Made by a program: the position numbers and the translations under genes. 64,000 bases of DNA from CAJCJE01 sp035948315 (GTDB lineage: Bacteria > Actinomycetota > Actinomycetes > Mycobacteriales > Pseudonocardiaceae), in NCBI GenBank assembly GCA_035948315.1, contig DASZJG010000042.1, forward strand, positions 34,165 through 98,164, written 5' to 3'. The notes below the pieces were generated by a model that did no database searches, was not told the DNA's origin, and worked only from the letters and a program-made list of their open reading frames with translations. Positions 49,390 to 58,597 of the stretch are shown piece after piece. The first letter of the stretch is position 1; each line of letters begins with the position of its first letter.

Positions 49390-50556
49390 ATGGACGTCTC
49401 CGACCTTGATCCCGAGCAGGCCCCGGGACCGCTGGCCGGCCTGCTGGTCGCCGACTTCTCCCGCGTGCTCGCTGGCCCCTACGCGACCATGCTGCTCGGC
49501 GATCTCGGCGCCACCGTGATCAAGGTGGAGGGTCCCGGCGGCGACGACACCCGAACCTGGCAGCCGCCGGTCCGGGAGACCGACGACGGCCCCGTCTCCA
49601 CCTACTACCTGTCGATCAACCGCAACAAGCGCTCGGTCGTCCTCGACCTGGCCGATCCAGCCGACCGCGAACTCGCCGCGACGCTCGCCCGGCGCGCCGA
49701 CGTGCTGGTCGAGAACTTCAAGCACGGCGGCCTGGCCCGCTTCGGCCTCGACTACGACACGGTCCGCGCGAGCAACCCGTCGGTCATCTACTGCTCGATC
49801 ACCGGCTTCGGCACCCAGGGTGGCGCCGCGCTGCCCGGCTACGACCTGCTCATCCAGGCCGTCTCCGGGCTGATGAGCCTGACCGGATCAGCGGAGGGCA
49901 GCCCGTACCGCGCGGGCGTTGCCGTGTACGACGTGTTCACCGGCCTGCACGCGGGCCTGGCGATCCTGGCCGCGCTGCACCACCGCGACCGCACCGGCGA
50001 GGGGCAGCACGTCGAGACCAGCCTGCTGGCCACCGCGCTGTCCACCCTGGTCAACCAGGCTTCCTCGGTGGTCGCGGGCGGCGCGGTGCCGTACCGGATG
50101 GGCAACGCGCACCCGAGCCTGTTCCCGTACGAGCCACTGCCGACCGCCGACGGCGAGCTGATCATCATCGCCGGCAACGACAACCAGTACCGCCGCCTGT
50201 GCACCGCGATCGGCCTGCCCGAACTCGGCACCGACGAACGCTTCCGTACCATGGCCGACCGCACCGCCCGCCGCGAGGAACTCCGCCCGCTGCTGCTGGC
50301 CGCGCTCGCGCAACGATCCGCTGCGCAGTGGTTCGACATCCTCACCGAGGCCGGCGTGCCGTGCGGCCCGATCAACACCGTCGCCGACGGCATCGCCCTG
50401 GCCGAACGCCTCGGCCTCGCCCCGGTCGTCGACGGCGAGGTGCCGACCATCCGCAACCCGGTCGACTATTCCGCGACCCCGCCCAGCTACCGGCTGCCGC
50501 CACCGGCCCTCGGCGCCGACAGCGACACCGTCCGAGCCTGGCTGAAGGGAAACTGA
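49390..50556 (+). CDS. CaiB/BaiF-family CoA-transferase
   Basis: 388 residues from ATG 49390. Class III CoA-transferase: VADFSRVLAGPYATMLLGDLGA at the start, YLSINRNKRSVVLDL, VLVENFKHG, and the catalytic Asp in PGYDLLIQAVSGLMSLTG. It would move CoA between carboxylic acids, activating the acid that the nearby enzymes degrade. The start of the acyl-CoA dehydrogenase gene overlaps its stop (TGATG), so they work in the same pathway. The substrate is unknown. Confidence 0.92.
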   Translation: MDVSDLDPEQAPGPLAGLLVADFSRVLAGPYATMLLGDLGATVIKVEGPGGDDTRTWQPPVRETDDGPVSTYYLSINRNKRSVVLDLADPADRELAATLARRADVLVENFKHGGLARFGLDYDTVRASNPSVIYCSITGFGTQGGAALPGYDLLIQAVSGLMSLTGSAEGSPYRAGVAVYDVFTGLHAGLAILAALHHRDRTGEGQHVETSLLATALSTLVNQASSVVAGGAVPYRMGNAHPSLFPYEPLPTADGELIIIAGNDNQYRRLCTAIGLPELGTDERFRTMADRTARREELRPLLLAALAQRSAAQWFDILTEAGVPCGPINTVADGIALAERLGLAPVVDGEVPTIRNPVDYSATPPSYRLPPPALGADSDTVRAWLKGN

Positions 50557-51713
50557 TGGAGCAGCAGGAACTCGGCGACATTCTGGCCACCGTGCGCACC
50601 TTCGTCCGCGGCGAGGTCGTGCCGCTGGAACCGAAGATCGAGCAGGACGACGAGATCCCGCCTGCCCTTCGCCAGGCGTGCAAAGACATGGGCCTGTACG
50701 GGTTCGCGATCCCCGAGGAGTACGGCGGCATCGGCCTGACCATGGCGCAGGAGGCCGAACTCGTCTTCGAACTCGGCTACACCACGCCCGCGCTGCGCTC
50801 GCTGTTCGGCACCAACAACGGCATCGCGGGCCACGTCCTGCTGGAGGGCGGCACCGAGGACCAGCGCCACACCTGGCTGCCGCGCCTGGCCTCCGGCGAC
50901 GTGACCGCGTCCTTCGCGCTCACCGAACCCGACGCGGGCTCCGACCCGTCCACCCTCACCACCCGCGCGGTCCGCGACGGCGAGGACTGGGTGCTCACCG
51001 GCGCCAAGCGCTACATCACCAACGCGCCGCTGGCCGACGTCTTCATGGTCTTCGCCCGCACCAACCCCGACGCCCCTCCCGCACGCGGCATCTCCACCTT
51101 CCTCGTCCCCGCCGACGCACCCGGCCTGCGCCTCGGCCCGCGCGACCACAAAATGGGCCAGCGCGGCGCCTGGACCTCCGACGTGTACCTCGACGAGGTC
51201 CGCGTCCCGGCGGCCAACCTGATCGGCGGCGCCGACGGCCTCGACCACGGTTACCGCATCGCGATGCGCTGCCTCGCGCACGGCCGCCTGCACATCGCCG
51301 CGCTGTGCGTCGGCATGGCCCAGCGGCTGGTCGACGAGCAGGTTTCCTTTGCCGGGCAACGCAGTCAGGGCGGCCACCTGATCGCCGGCTACCAGTTGAT
51401 CCAGGGCCTGATCGCCGACTCGGTCACCGACCTCTACGCGGGCCGCGCGCTGGTCCGCTCCGCCGCCGTCGACTTCGACGCCCGCACCGATGTGAACCTC
51501 GGTCCGTCCGCCGCCAAGTACTTCTGCAGCGAAATGGTCGGCCGCGTCGCCGACCGCGCCGTCCAGATCCACGGCGGCGCGGGCTATATGCGCGAAGTCG
51601 CGGTGGAACGCTTCTACCGCGACGCCCGCCTGTTCCGCATTTATGAAGGCACCAGCCAGATCCAGCAGATCATCATCGCCCGCAACGTCCTCGGCGACGC
51701 CACGCGCGGCTGA
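50556..51713 (+). CDS. Acyl-CoA dehydrogenase
   Basis: 385 residues, ATG 50556 overlapping the CoA-transferase stop. FAD flavoprotein with ASFALTEPDAGSDPSTLTTRA, YITNAPLADVFMVFART, and C-terminal FRIYEGTSQIQQIIIARN with the catalytic Glu in YEGT; QIHGGAGYMRE is the FAD-contact block. It would oxidise the acyl-CoA made by the CoA-transferase to the alpha,beta-unsaturated form. The class resembles short/branched-chain dehydrogenases. It ends 4 bp before the convergent MBL gene. Confidence 0.93.
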   Translation: MEQQELGDILATVRTFVRGEVVPLEPKIEQDDEIPPALRQACKDMGLYGFAIPEEYGGIGLTMAQEAELVFELGYTTPALRSLFGTNNGIAGHVLLEGGTEDQRHTWLPRLASGDVTASFALTEPDAGSDPSTLTTRAVRDGEDWVLTGAKRYITNAPLADVFMVFARTNPDAPPARGISTFLVPADAPGLRLGPRDHKMGQRGAWTSDVYLDEVRVPAANLIGGADGLDHGYRIAMRCLAHGRLHIAALCVGMAQRLVDEQVSFAGQRSQGGHLIAGYQLIQGLIADSVTDLYAGRALVRSAAVDFDARTDVNLGPSAAKYFCSEMVGRVADRAVQIHGGAGYMREVAVERFYRDARLFRIYEGTSQIQQIIIARNVLGDATRG

Positions 51714-51717
51714 GCCG

Positions 51718-52395
51718 TCAGCCGCGAGTGGGGATCCAGTTCCGATACATGTCCACGTCGGCGCCGAGCAGGGGCGCGCCGTGCGCGAAGCCGATCGCGC
51801 GGACGTCGAGCGGCAGTTTCGCCAGCGACGCGTCGCGTTCGGCCGGGTTCTGGCTCAGCGCGGGCGGACCCTGGCTGGGCGCCCCGCCGCGCCGGAACAG
51901 CGCGTCGCCGACCAGCAGCGTGCCCGAGTCCTCGTGCAGCAGCACGACGTGACCCGGGCTGTGACCGGGCGTGTGGATCACCCGCAGGCCGCCGACGACC
52001 TCGCCGTCGACGAGTTCGCCGTCCGGTTCGACCGGCCGCCAGTGCATCAGCGGGACCGCGTCCAGCACCGCGCCGATCCGGCCGCTCCGCCCGCCGACCG
52101 GGACCCGGCCGGCGCGCAGCCAGGGTGCGTCGGCCGCGTGGATGAGCACCTCGGCCCGGGTATGCGCACGGAATTCGGCGAGGCCGCGGACGTGGTCGGG
52201 GTGGGCGTGGGTGATCACGATGCGTTTCAGGTCGGCCAGCGAGTGGCCGTGTTCGGCCAGCGCGCCGAGCAGGATCTTCGGCGCCGCCGCCCAGCCCACG
52301 TCCACCAGGGTGAGGCCGTCGTCGCCGGTCACCAGGAACGCGTTGTTGGTGTCGCCCTTACTGGTCGGGATGCGCAGAATCGCGTCGGTGATCAT
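51718..52395 (-). CDS. MBL-fold metallo-hydrolase
   Basis: 225 residues from ATG 52395. The metallo-beta-lactamase motif is THAHPDHVRG, followed by HTPGHSPGHVVLL (His ligand), LLVGDALF (Asp) and FAHGAPL (last His). Members of this glyoxalase-II-like group hydrolyse thioesters or lactones. It is the last gene of a five-gene minus-strand operon and overlaps the aconitase small subunit gene by 4 nt. It may hydrolyse a CoA or other thioester in that pathway. Confidence 0.88.
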   Translation of the reverse strand: MITDAILRIPTSKGDTNNAFLVTGDDGLTLVDVGWAAAPKILLGALAEHGHSLADLKRIVITHAHPDHVRGLAEFRAHTRAEVLIHAADAPWLRAGRVPVGGRSGRIGAVLDAVPLMHWRPVEPDGELVDGEVVGGLRVIHTPGHSPGHVVLLHEDSGTLLVGDALFRRGGAPSQGPPALSQNPAERDASLAKLPLDVRAIGFAHGAPLLGADVDMYRNWIPTRG

Positions 52396-52943
52396 GTGGT
52401 GCCACCACCCGGGAGTGCCCCGGAACGCAGCACGCCGGCCAGTTCCTTGGGCAGGTAGCCCTGGTCGGCGAGTCGGGCCAGCACGCCGCCGCTCGCCAGG
52501 ATCTCCAGCACCAGTTCGGGCAGCCCGGGCGCGGTGCCGGCGACACCGGTCGTCTCGTTGCGGTAGGAGCCCGATGTGATGTCGAAGGTGCCGGTGTCGC
52601 CGTCGGTGAACTGCTCGGTGACGCCGGGGACGGTCAACGCGGGCAGGCCGGCATTGATGGCGTTGCGCAGGAACAGCGAGTTGAACTCCTCGGCCACCAG
52701 CGCGGCCACGCCAAGGTGACGCAACAGGGAAGCCACCGGCCGAGACGAGCCGACGCCGAAGTTGCGGCCCGCCATCACGATGTCGCCCGCCTCGACCAGA
52801 TCTGTCCAACCGGGACGGACTTCGTGGAAGACGTGCTTCGATGCTTCGGGGATGTCCATCTTCATGGCGAACGCCGGATACATGGCGTCGGTGTTCAGCG
52901 AGTCGCCGAAGACCCAGACCCGCCCGCTGATCACGGTGTTCAT
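52392..52943 (-). CDS. Aconitase-family small (swivel) subunit, LeuD/DmdB-like
   Basis: 183 residues from ATG 52943. The swivel domain of heterodimeric hydro-lyases: GRVWVFGDSLNTDAMYP, and the substrate-binding AGRNFGVGSSRPVASL loop. It pairs with the large subunit encoded directly upstream (4-nt overlap). LeuCD isomerises isopropylmalate and DmdAB hydrates dimethylmaleate. The context (PrpD-like and PrpB-like genes, no other leucine genes) argues for a catabolic hydratase, not leucine synthesis. Confidence 0.87.
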   Translation of the reverse strand: MNTVISGRVWVFGDSLNTDAMYPAFAMKMDIPEASKHVFHEVRPGWTDLVEAGDIVMAGRNFGVGSSRPVASLLRHLGVAALVAEEFNSLFLRNAINAGLPALTVPGVTEQFTDGDTGTFDITSGSYRNETTGVAGTAPGLPELVLEILASGGVLARLADQGYLPKELAGVLRSGALPGGGTT

Positions 52944-54187
52944 TCGACAACGCTCCTCGGATCGGTGATCACACCGGTGATCGCGGACGCGGCGACGGTG
53001 GCAGGCGACGCCATGTAGATCTCGGCCTCGGTGCTGCCCATCCGGCCGGTGAAGTTGCGGGTGCTCGACGTCAGGCACACCTCGCCCGGCCCGACGACGC
53101 CCATGTGATAGCCGAAGCAGGCGCCGCAGGTCGCGTTGGTGATCACGCCGCCCGCGTCGGCGATGTCCTGGAGGTAGCCAAGGCGCATGGCCTCCCGGTA
53201 GATCGCCTGCGAGGCAGGCGTGACCAGCAGCCGCACACCGGCGGCGACCGTCCGGCCGCGCAGGATCTCGGCGGCGATGCGCAGGTCCGCCAACTGGCCG
53301 TTGGCGCAGGAGCCGATGAACGCCTGATCGATCCCGCGGCGCTCGACCATCGACACCGGGACGCCGTTCCTGCTGACCGTGCCGGGACGTGCCACGTAAG
53401 GTTCCAATGTGGACAGATTGACCTCGCGGACCGCCGCGTAGTTCGCGTCCGGATCGGCGTCGGCCGGCACGTAGTCGGTGACGCCGCGCTCGGCGAGGAA
53501 CTCACGGAGCAGGTCGTCGACGCCGAAGGTGGCGAAGTCGGCGGAGACCTCAGCCGCCTGCGTGGCGATCGTGCGCCGGTCGTTCAACGGGACGGTGGCC
53601 AGGCCGGGGCCGCCGAACTCCAGGTTCTGGTTGGTGGCGTCGCCGTACTCGTTGGCGATGTACAGGAAGACGTCCTTGCCGCTGATGCCGGTCGGCAGCG
53701 TGCCGGTCAGGTCGTAGCGGACGGTGGGGGCGACCTGGTACCAGGTGCTGCCGGTGCACAGGATCGAGAAGACCTCCGCCGGGCCGAGGCCGCGCGCTGC
53801 CGTGTTGTAGGCGCCGCCCGCGCAGGTGTGCGAGTCGGTGCAGGCCAGCACCTCGCCGGGACGGGCCAGGCCGTTCTCGGCGATCACCTGGTGGCAGATG
53901 CCGTGCCGGCCGACATCGTAGAAGTGTTCGATGCCGAAATCCGCCACGAACTTGCGCGCCTTCGGCCCGCCTGCCGCGTCCTTGAGGGTGGGCGCGGGTA
54001 CCGCGTGATCCATGATCACGGCGACCTTGTCCGGGTCGCTGATCCGGGTCGGTTGCAGCCAGGTGGTGGCGAACTGGAGATCGATCAGCACGCACATGTC
54101 CACGTCCACGGTGACCGTGTCGCCGGGTGAAACACTGGCCAGGCCGGCCTTTCTGGCCAACAGGTTCTCGATCATCGTCATGCCCAC
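52940..54187 (-). CDS. Aconitase-family large subunit, LeuC/DmdA-like
   Basis: 415 residues from GTG 54187 (GAGGG 8 nt upstream); ATG 54181 is also possible. The [4Fe-4S] cluster ligands are in FIGSCANGQLADLR and ATCGACFGYHMG (Cys-x2-Cys); TDSHTCAGGAYNTAARGLG is the substrate/cluster motif. It forms a hydro-lyase with the small subunit downstream. In the operon it follows the PrpB-like lyase by 3 nt. Its likely job is hydration of the unsaturated acid made by the PrpD-like dehydratase, before cleavage. Confidence 0.9.
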   Translation of the reverse strand: MGMTMIENLLARKAGLASVSPGDTVTVDVDMCVLIDLQFATTWLQPTRISDPDKVAVIMDHAVPAPTLKDAAGGPKARKFVADFGIEHFYDVGRHGICHQVIAENGLARPGEVLACTDSHTCAGGAYNTAARGLGPAEVFSILCTGSTWYQVAPTVRYDLTGTLPTGISGKDVFLYIANEYGDATNQNLEFGGPGLATVPLNDRRTIATQAAEVSADFATFGVDDLLREFLAERGVTDYVPADADPDANYAAVREVNLSTLEPYVARPGTVSRNGVPVSMVERRGIDQAFIGSCANGQLADLRIAAEILRGRTVAAGVRLLVTPASQAIYREAMRLGYLQDIADAGGVITNATCGACFGYHMGVVGPGEVCLTSSTRNFTGRMGSTEAEIYMASPATVAASAITGVITDPRSVVE

Positions 54188-54190
54188 GGC

Positions 54191-55054
54191 TCAGCCCTCC
54201 GCTCGATAGCGCTCGCCGATCGCCGACCATTCGGCGAGACCGACCAGGTTGAAGAACTCCGCAGGCTTGCTCGGCGCCCACTGCCGTGGGTCCCTGCCGG
54301 CAAGCTCGGCGAGGCCGCTGAGCATCGCCCAGGCCGCCTGGCCGAGCGGCAGCGAGGGATGGATGGCGATCGCGTAGCCGAGTTCGGCCAGTCGCTCGCT
54401 CGACTCCAGCGGCGTGAGACCGCCGAGCACCAGATTGATCAGCAGCGGCGCGCGGACCTCCTTGCTGATCCGCTCGATCTCCTCGACGCTCTGCGGCGCC
54501 TCCACGAAGATCACGTCCGCGCCCGCCTGCGCATAGGCGTTGGCGCGGTCGATCGCGGCGTCCAGACCCAGCGGCGCACGCGCGTCGGTTCGCGCGATGA
54601 CCACCAGGTCGGGATCGGTGCGGGCGTCCAGGGCGGCGCGGAGCTTGACCGTGAACTCCCGCACCGAGACGAGTTCCTTGTCCGGGAGGTGGCCGCACTT
54701 CTTGGGAAACGCCTGGTCTTCCAGCTGGATCGCGGCAACGCCTGCCGCCTCGTACTCCCTTACCGTGCGCACGACGTTGAGCACCGCGCCGTAGCCGGTG
54801 TCGGCGTCCGCGATCAGCGGCACGTCGCCGAGCGCGCGTACCAGCATCCGCGCGCGTTCGGCCATTTCGGTCTGGGTGACCAGGCCGATGTCGGGCAGGC
54901 CGAACCCGGACGCGGCCACGCCGGCCCCGGTCAGGTAGGCCGCCGCGAAACCGATCCGGCCGACCAGCGACGCGGACAGGCCGTCGAAAACACCGGGCGC
55001 GACGATCAGTTCGCCACCGGCGATCCGTTCGCGCAGTGTCGTCCTGTGCGACAT
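54191..55054 (-). CDS. Isocitrate lyase/PEP mutase superfamily lyase (PrpB/Dml-like)
   Basis: 287 residues from ATG 55054. The TIM barrel shows LIADADTGYGAVLNVVRTV (Mg site), AIQLEDQAFPKKCGHL with the catalytic Cys loop KKCGH, and VIARTDAR. This pattern is typical of true lyases such as methylisocitrate lyase and 2,3-dimethylmalate lyase, rather than PEP mutase. It would cleave a 2-alkylmalate or methylisocitrate-like acid to pyruvate plus a smaller acid. It is the second gene of the operon, between the PrpD-like and aconitase-like genes. Confidence 0.9.
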   Translation of the reverse strand: MSHRTTLRERIAGGELIVAPGVFDGLSASLVGRIGFAAAYLTGAGVAASGFGLPDIGLVTQTEMAERARMLVRALGDVPLIADADTGYGAVLNVVRTVREYEAAGVAAIQLEDQAFPKKCGHLPDKELVSVREFTVKLRAALDARTDPDLVVIARTDARAPLGLDAAIDRANAYAQAGADVIFVEAPQSVEEIERISKEVRAPLLINLVLGGLTPLESSERLAELGYAIAIHPSLPLGQAAWAMLSGLAELAGRDPRQWAPSKPAEFFNLVGLAEWSAIGERYRAEG

Positions 55055-55066
55055 GGACGTCTTCTC

Positions 55067-56449
55067 TCAGTCGAGGGTGCCGGCCACCGGAGCGGCCAGC
55101 AGCGCGGTCAGTTCGTTGAGATTGTTGAGGTTGTCGAGGCCGAGCACGGCGTTCTCGATCGCGATCATCCGGTCATGGTCCATGATCGGACCGACCAGTG
55201 CGCGGTACTTGGCGACGAGTTCGGCGTGGGTGACCGGGTCGTCGGGCGCGCCGTGCGGGGCGTCGATCCGCCGATGGAGCCGGGTGCCGTCGGCGAGCGT
55301 GATGGTGAGGTCGGTGCCGAAGCGTTCCTGCTCGGCCAGCTCAACGTCCACCTTGGACAGCAGCGCCCACACGTCGTCGGCGTCCAGACGCGACGCCGAG
55401 AACTGCGGCGGGAGCACGGCGCCGTCGAGCAGGGCGACGGTTGCCGCGTAGCCGAGGTTCATCTGCGCGCCGATCGCGGTCAGCGGGCGTTGCGGTGGCC
55501 ACCAGCCGTGGTGGTAGACGGCGTCGCCGACGCGGATCGTGATCGCGGCGATCGTGTTCGGGTCGATGTCGTGCTCGGCGCGCAGTTCGAGCGCGGCCTG
55601 GATGGTCCCGTGCAGACCGCCCTGTGCCGCATAGGACTTCACCATGACGACGTTGGTGTGCCAGAACTCGCCGAGCCCGGCGACGATCTGCGCCGCGTCC
55701 GGGTCGTGGCCCTCGCCGAACACCGCGAGAAAGCCGCCGTAGGGCCGGTCGAAGACCTGCTTGATGCCGGTGTAGCCGCCCGCGGCCAGGCCGGCGGCGT
55801 AGAAACCGTTGCGGGCGGCGAAACCGTGCTGCATCCGCTTGGACATCGCCTCGTACTGCGCGGCCATCAGCCCGCCGGACTGGGTGCCCGCCATGCCCAG
55901 CGCGTCCTCCAGTTGGGCCGCGTCGAGGCCGTAGAGCCTGCCGGTGGTCATGGCCGCGGTGTGCGTGCCGAACACCGGGCCGCTGTGCCAACCTCGGGAG
56001 AGCATTTCCGCGCCGTGCAAGGCCAAACCGACGCGCGGCCCGACCTCGAAACCGGCGACCGCCGCCGTCAACGCGTCTTTTCCGGTGACGGTGCCGAGTT
56101 GGCGGGCGCCCGCCAACAGCACCGGCAGGATCAGCGAGTTGTTGTGCAGCGGCGCGAGTGGGTGGAAGTCGTCGAGTTCGAAGCCCTGGACGAAGGTGCT
56201 GTTCAGCAGCACGGACGCCGGACCGCTGGTGGTCAGGCCGGTGCCGATCACGGTGGCGTCGCCGGTCGCCTCGATGCCCAGAGTCGCCGTCGTCGCCACC
56301 CGCGACCAGGGCAGTTGCGCGCCGACCAGACCGCACGCGACCCCGTCCAGCAGCAGGTGTTTGGCGCGATCGCGCACCTGCTCGGGGATGGCGTCGAAAC
56401 TGAGGTCGGCGACCCATTCGGCCAGCGGCACGGTGACTCCGGTGCTCAT
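55067..56449 (-). CDS. MmgE/PrpD-family dehydratase
   Basis: 460 residues from ATG 56449, the first gene of the minus-strand operon. The family dehydrates 2-methylcitrate and related hydroxyacids (also found: cis-aconitate decarboxylase and iminodisuccinate epimerase). Typical blocks are ARHLLLDGVACGLVG-like AKHLLLDGVACGLVG, FVQGFELDDFHPLAPLHNNS, and GYTGIKQVFDRPYGGF. The HD pair in LDDFH fits substrate binding. No PrpC citrate synthase is nearby, so the substrate may not be methylcitrate. The lyase follows after 12 bp. Confidence 0.88.
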   Translation of the reverse strand: MSTGVTVPLAEWVADLSFDAIPEQVRDRAKHLLLDGVACGLVGAQLPWSRVATTATLGIEATGDATVIGTGLTTSGPASVLLNSTFVQGFELDDFHPLAPLHNNSLILPVLLAGARQLGTVTGKDALTAAVAGFEVGPRVGLALHGAEMLSRGWHSGPVFGTHTAAMTTGRLYGLDAAQLEDALGMAGTQSGGLMAAQYEAMSKRMQHGFAARNGFYAAGLAAGGYTGIKQVFDRPYGGFLAVFGEGHDPDAAQIVAGLGEFWHTNVVMVKSYAAQGGLHGTIQAALELRAEHDIDPNTIAAITIRVGDAVYHHGWWPPQRPLTAIGAQMNLGYAATVALLDGAVLPPQFSASRLDADDVWALLSKVDVELAEQERFGTDLTITLADGTRLHRRIDAPHGAPDDPVTHAELVAKYRALVGPIMDHDRMIAIENAVLGLDNLNNLNELTALLAAPVAGTLD

Positions 56450-56533
56450 GCCTGCCAGTGAACGCCGCCGGTCAGTTCGCCCTCGCGAAATGAAGGGAAA
56501 AGTCTGTTTGGTGATGGTCGATGAAGGAAATCA

Positions 56534-57556
56534 TCAGGCCCACGGGTCGACCGGGACGACGCCGACCGAGTGACCCGAGTGGTCGAGCAGCCGACCCCAG
56601 GACTTCAGCGGGCGCAGCACGACCCGCTGATCGGTGACCTCGATCTGCTGGCCGAGATCGCGCACCCGGCCGAACAGCCTGCTCAGCTCGCCGAGCCGGT
56701 GCAGCTGGACCATCACGAACAGGTTCGCCGCGCCGACCACGGAGAAGCAGATCCGGGTCTCCCGCCAGCCGCTGATCTCCACGCCGACCTTCTCCAGCGC
56801 CTCGTCCGGCACGCGCAGCCAGAGCACCAGCAGCGCAGGCCAACCGCCCTCGATCCGGGTGAAGTCGGTGCGAAAGGTGAGCAGGCCGCGCCGGGTCATC
56901 GCGGCCATCCGCCGCCGCACCTGCTGTTCCGAGGTGCCCAGCTGGTCCGCGAGATCGCGGTGGCGGGCCCGGCCGTCGTGCTGAAGCGCCAGGTAGAGGG
57001 CGTGTTCGTCGGCGGTGAGGGTCTTGGCGCCCCGGTTGGATTCGCGGTCGGGCGCGGCGCCGGCGCCGACCTCGCGTTCGGCCCCGGTGTCGAGCGCGCC
57101 GAGCCGCCAGCGCACGCCGCTGAACCATTCCAGCCCGACCTGCGACCGGGCCCGCACCACGTCCGCAACGGCGGCGAGCCGGTCGAACAGCAGGTCGGTG
57201 AGCACGCGCATGTCGGAGGCGAAGATCAACGCGTGCACGTCGTAGCTGCCCGCGGTCAGGTACACGCTGCCGACCTGCGGGATTTCGGCCAGCTGCCGAC
57301 CGACCGCCTCCGCCCGGCCGGGCCGCGCCTCGATCTCGTGCACGGCCGCGACCAGGGCGAGCTGACTGCCCGGCACAGAGGACACCCAGACCCGGCCGGA
57401 CGACGCGAGCCGTTGCCACCGTCGCGCGGCGGTCACCGCGGAGATGCCCAGCGCCGAGGCAAGACGCTCAAAGCTGGCCCTCGGATTCACGTGCAGCGCG
57501 TCGAGCAGCGCGAGGTCGACCTCGTCGACGTCGTCTGCGGGAGATCCGTGGACCAC
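56534..57556 (-). CDS. Lrp/AsnC-family regulator, double-length
   Basis: 340 residues from GTG 57556. Two complete Lrp/AsnC units in one chain: helix-turn-helix 1 (LDALHVNPRASFERLASALG) with a RAM-like domain (VAAVHEIEARPGRAEAVG), and helix-turn-helix 2 (ALQHDGRARHRDLADQLGTS) with a second RAM-like domain (LLVLWLRVPDEALEKVG). Such duplicated proteins probably form internal dimers. It lies 84 bp upstream of the PrpD-like gene on the same strand, so it may control that operon. Confidence 0.87.
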   Translation of the reverse strand: MVHGSPADDVDEVDLALLDALHVNPRASFERLASALGISAVTAARRWQRLASSGRVWVSSVPGSQLALVAAVHEIEARPGRAEAVGRQLAEIPQVGSVYLTAGSYDVHALIFASDMRVLTDLLFDRLAAVADVVRARSQVGLEWFSGVRWRLGALDTGAEREVGAGAAPDRESNRGAKTLTADEHALYLALQHDGRARHRDLADQLGTSEQQVRRRMAAMTRRGLLTFRTDFTRIEGGWPALLVLWLRVPDEALEKVGVEISGWRETRICFSVVGAANLFVMVQLHRLGELSRLFGRVRDLGQQIEVTDQRVVLRPLKSWGRLLDHSGHSVGVVPVDPWA

Positions 57557-57692
57557 CGGTCAAGCATGCTCCCCGGTGGCGGGATGAGGCGGAATTCGCC
57601 GAATGGCCGGTGGGTCGAACGGTGGGCGGCGCCGACCTGGTCAGGCGCGACCGGGCGTCAATGCCGCGCACCTCCGAAGCTGAAATCGCTGG

Positions 57693-58550
57693 TCAGCTGG
57701 TCAATGTCGCGCGCAGAAACGTCGCGATGTCCTCGGCGGGCCTGCCGAGCAGGTCGGCCATGGCCGGGTCGGCCGGGCCGAACTCGCCCTGCCTGCTCGC
57801 CGCGAACATGCCGATCATCAGGTTCGCCAGCTGCTCCGGCATGCCCGCCGCGACCTGCTCGGCGCGGTACTCGTCGTCGGTGACCACGACGCGGCGGATT
57901 CGCTTGCCGGTCAGCTCCGACGCGATCGCGGCGACCTCGACCAGGTCCACTGCCTCGGGTCCGGTCAGCGGGGGAGTGGCGCCGTCGAAGCCGCCGTCGG
58001 CCAGGATGCGCGCGGTCGCCTCGGCCAGGTCGGCGCGCGTGGTCCAGGCGACGGCACCGTCGCGCGGCACGCGGAGTTCGCCGGTGACCAACGCGCCCGT
58101 GAGCAGCATCGGCACGGTCGAGGCGTAGAAACCGTTGCGCAGCGCGGTGAACGCGATGCCGGACGCACGCAATGCGTCCTCGGTCGCGGCGTGGTCGACC
58201 CCGGCCGCGAACGTCGTCGATGGGCGCGCGCCCATGTGACTCGTGTAGAGGACGCGCTTGGCGCCCGCGTTCGCGGCCGCGGTGATCGCCGCGCGATGCC
58301 CGGCGATGGCGGCGGGGCCGAGTTCGTTCACCGAGACGACGAGCACGCTCGTCGCGTCCTCGAACGCCCGCTCCAGCGTTGCCGGATCGCCGAAATCGGC
58401 GCCACGCACCCGAACCCCGCGTTCGGCGAGATCGCCGACCTTGCTCGGGTCGCGTACGGCGACGCCGATCTGCTCGGCCGGCACGCGCGCCAGCAGGTTG
58501 TCGACGACGGCGCTGCCGAGTTGGCCGCTCGCCCCGGTCACGATGATCAT
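57693..58550 (-). CDS. NmrA/QOR2-like NAD(P)H-binding SDR protein
   Basis: 285 residues from ATG 58550, with AGGAGG 5 nt upstream. Atypical SDR of the NmrA/quinone-oxidoreductase-2 type: IIVTGASGQLGSAVVDNLL, then VRGADFGDP and RNGFYASTVPMLL, and a YxxxK equivalent is missing. In E. coli QorB this fold reduces quinones; in fungi NmrA senses NADP. A palindrome-rich region before the start suggests control by a regulator not encoded here. Confidence 0.87.
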   Translation of the reverse strand: MIIVTGASGQLGSAVVDNLLARVPAEQIGVAVRDPSKVGDLAERGVRVRGADFGDPATLERAFEDATSVLVVSVNELGPAAIAGHRAAITAAANAGAKRVLYTSHMGARPSTTFAAGVDHAATEDALRASGIAFTALRNGFYASTVPMLLTGALVTGELRVPRDGAVAWTTRADLAEATARILADGGFDGATPPLTGPEAVDLVEVAAIASELTGKRIRRVVVTDDEYRAEQVAAGMPEQLANLMIGMFAASRQGEFGPADPAMADLLGRPAEDIATFLRATLTS

Positions 58551-58563
58551 GTCAGCCTCCTGC

Positions 58564-58597
58564 TATCAGTGGAACCATAAATACAGTATCACTGATA
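58564..58597. promoter_or_regulatory. Inverted repeats upstream of the NmrA-like gene
   Basis: TATCAGTG (58564-58571) and CACTGATA (58590-58597) form 8-bp arms 18 bp apart. The right arm itself sits in the 11-bp palindrome TATCACTGATA. They lie directly before the ribosome site of the minus-strand gene, in an AT-rich promoter. Confidence 0.55.

Noticed and set aside
54359..56461. 700-codon plus-strand frame over the lyase and PrpD-like genes
   Set aside because: Shadow; the minus-strand operon has strong motifs and tight gene spacing.
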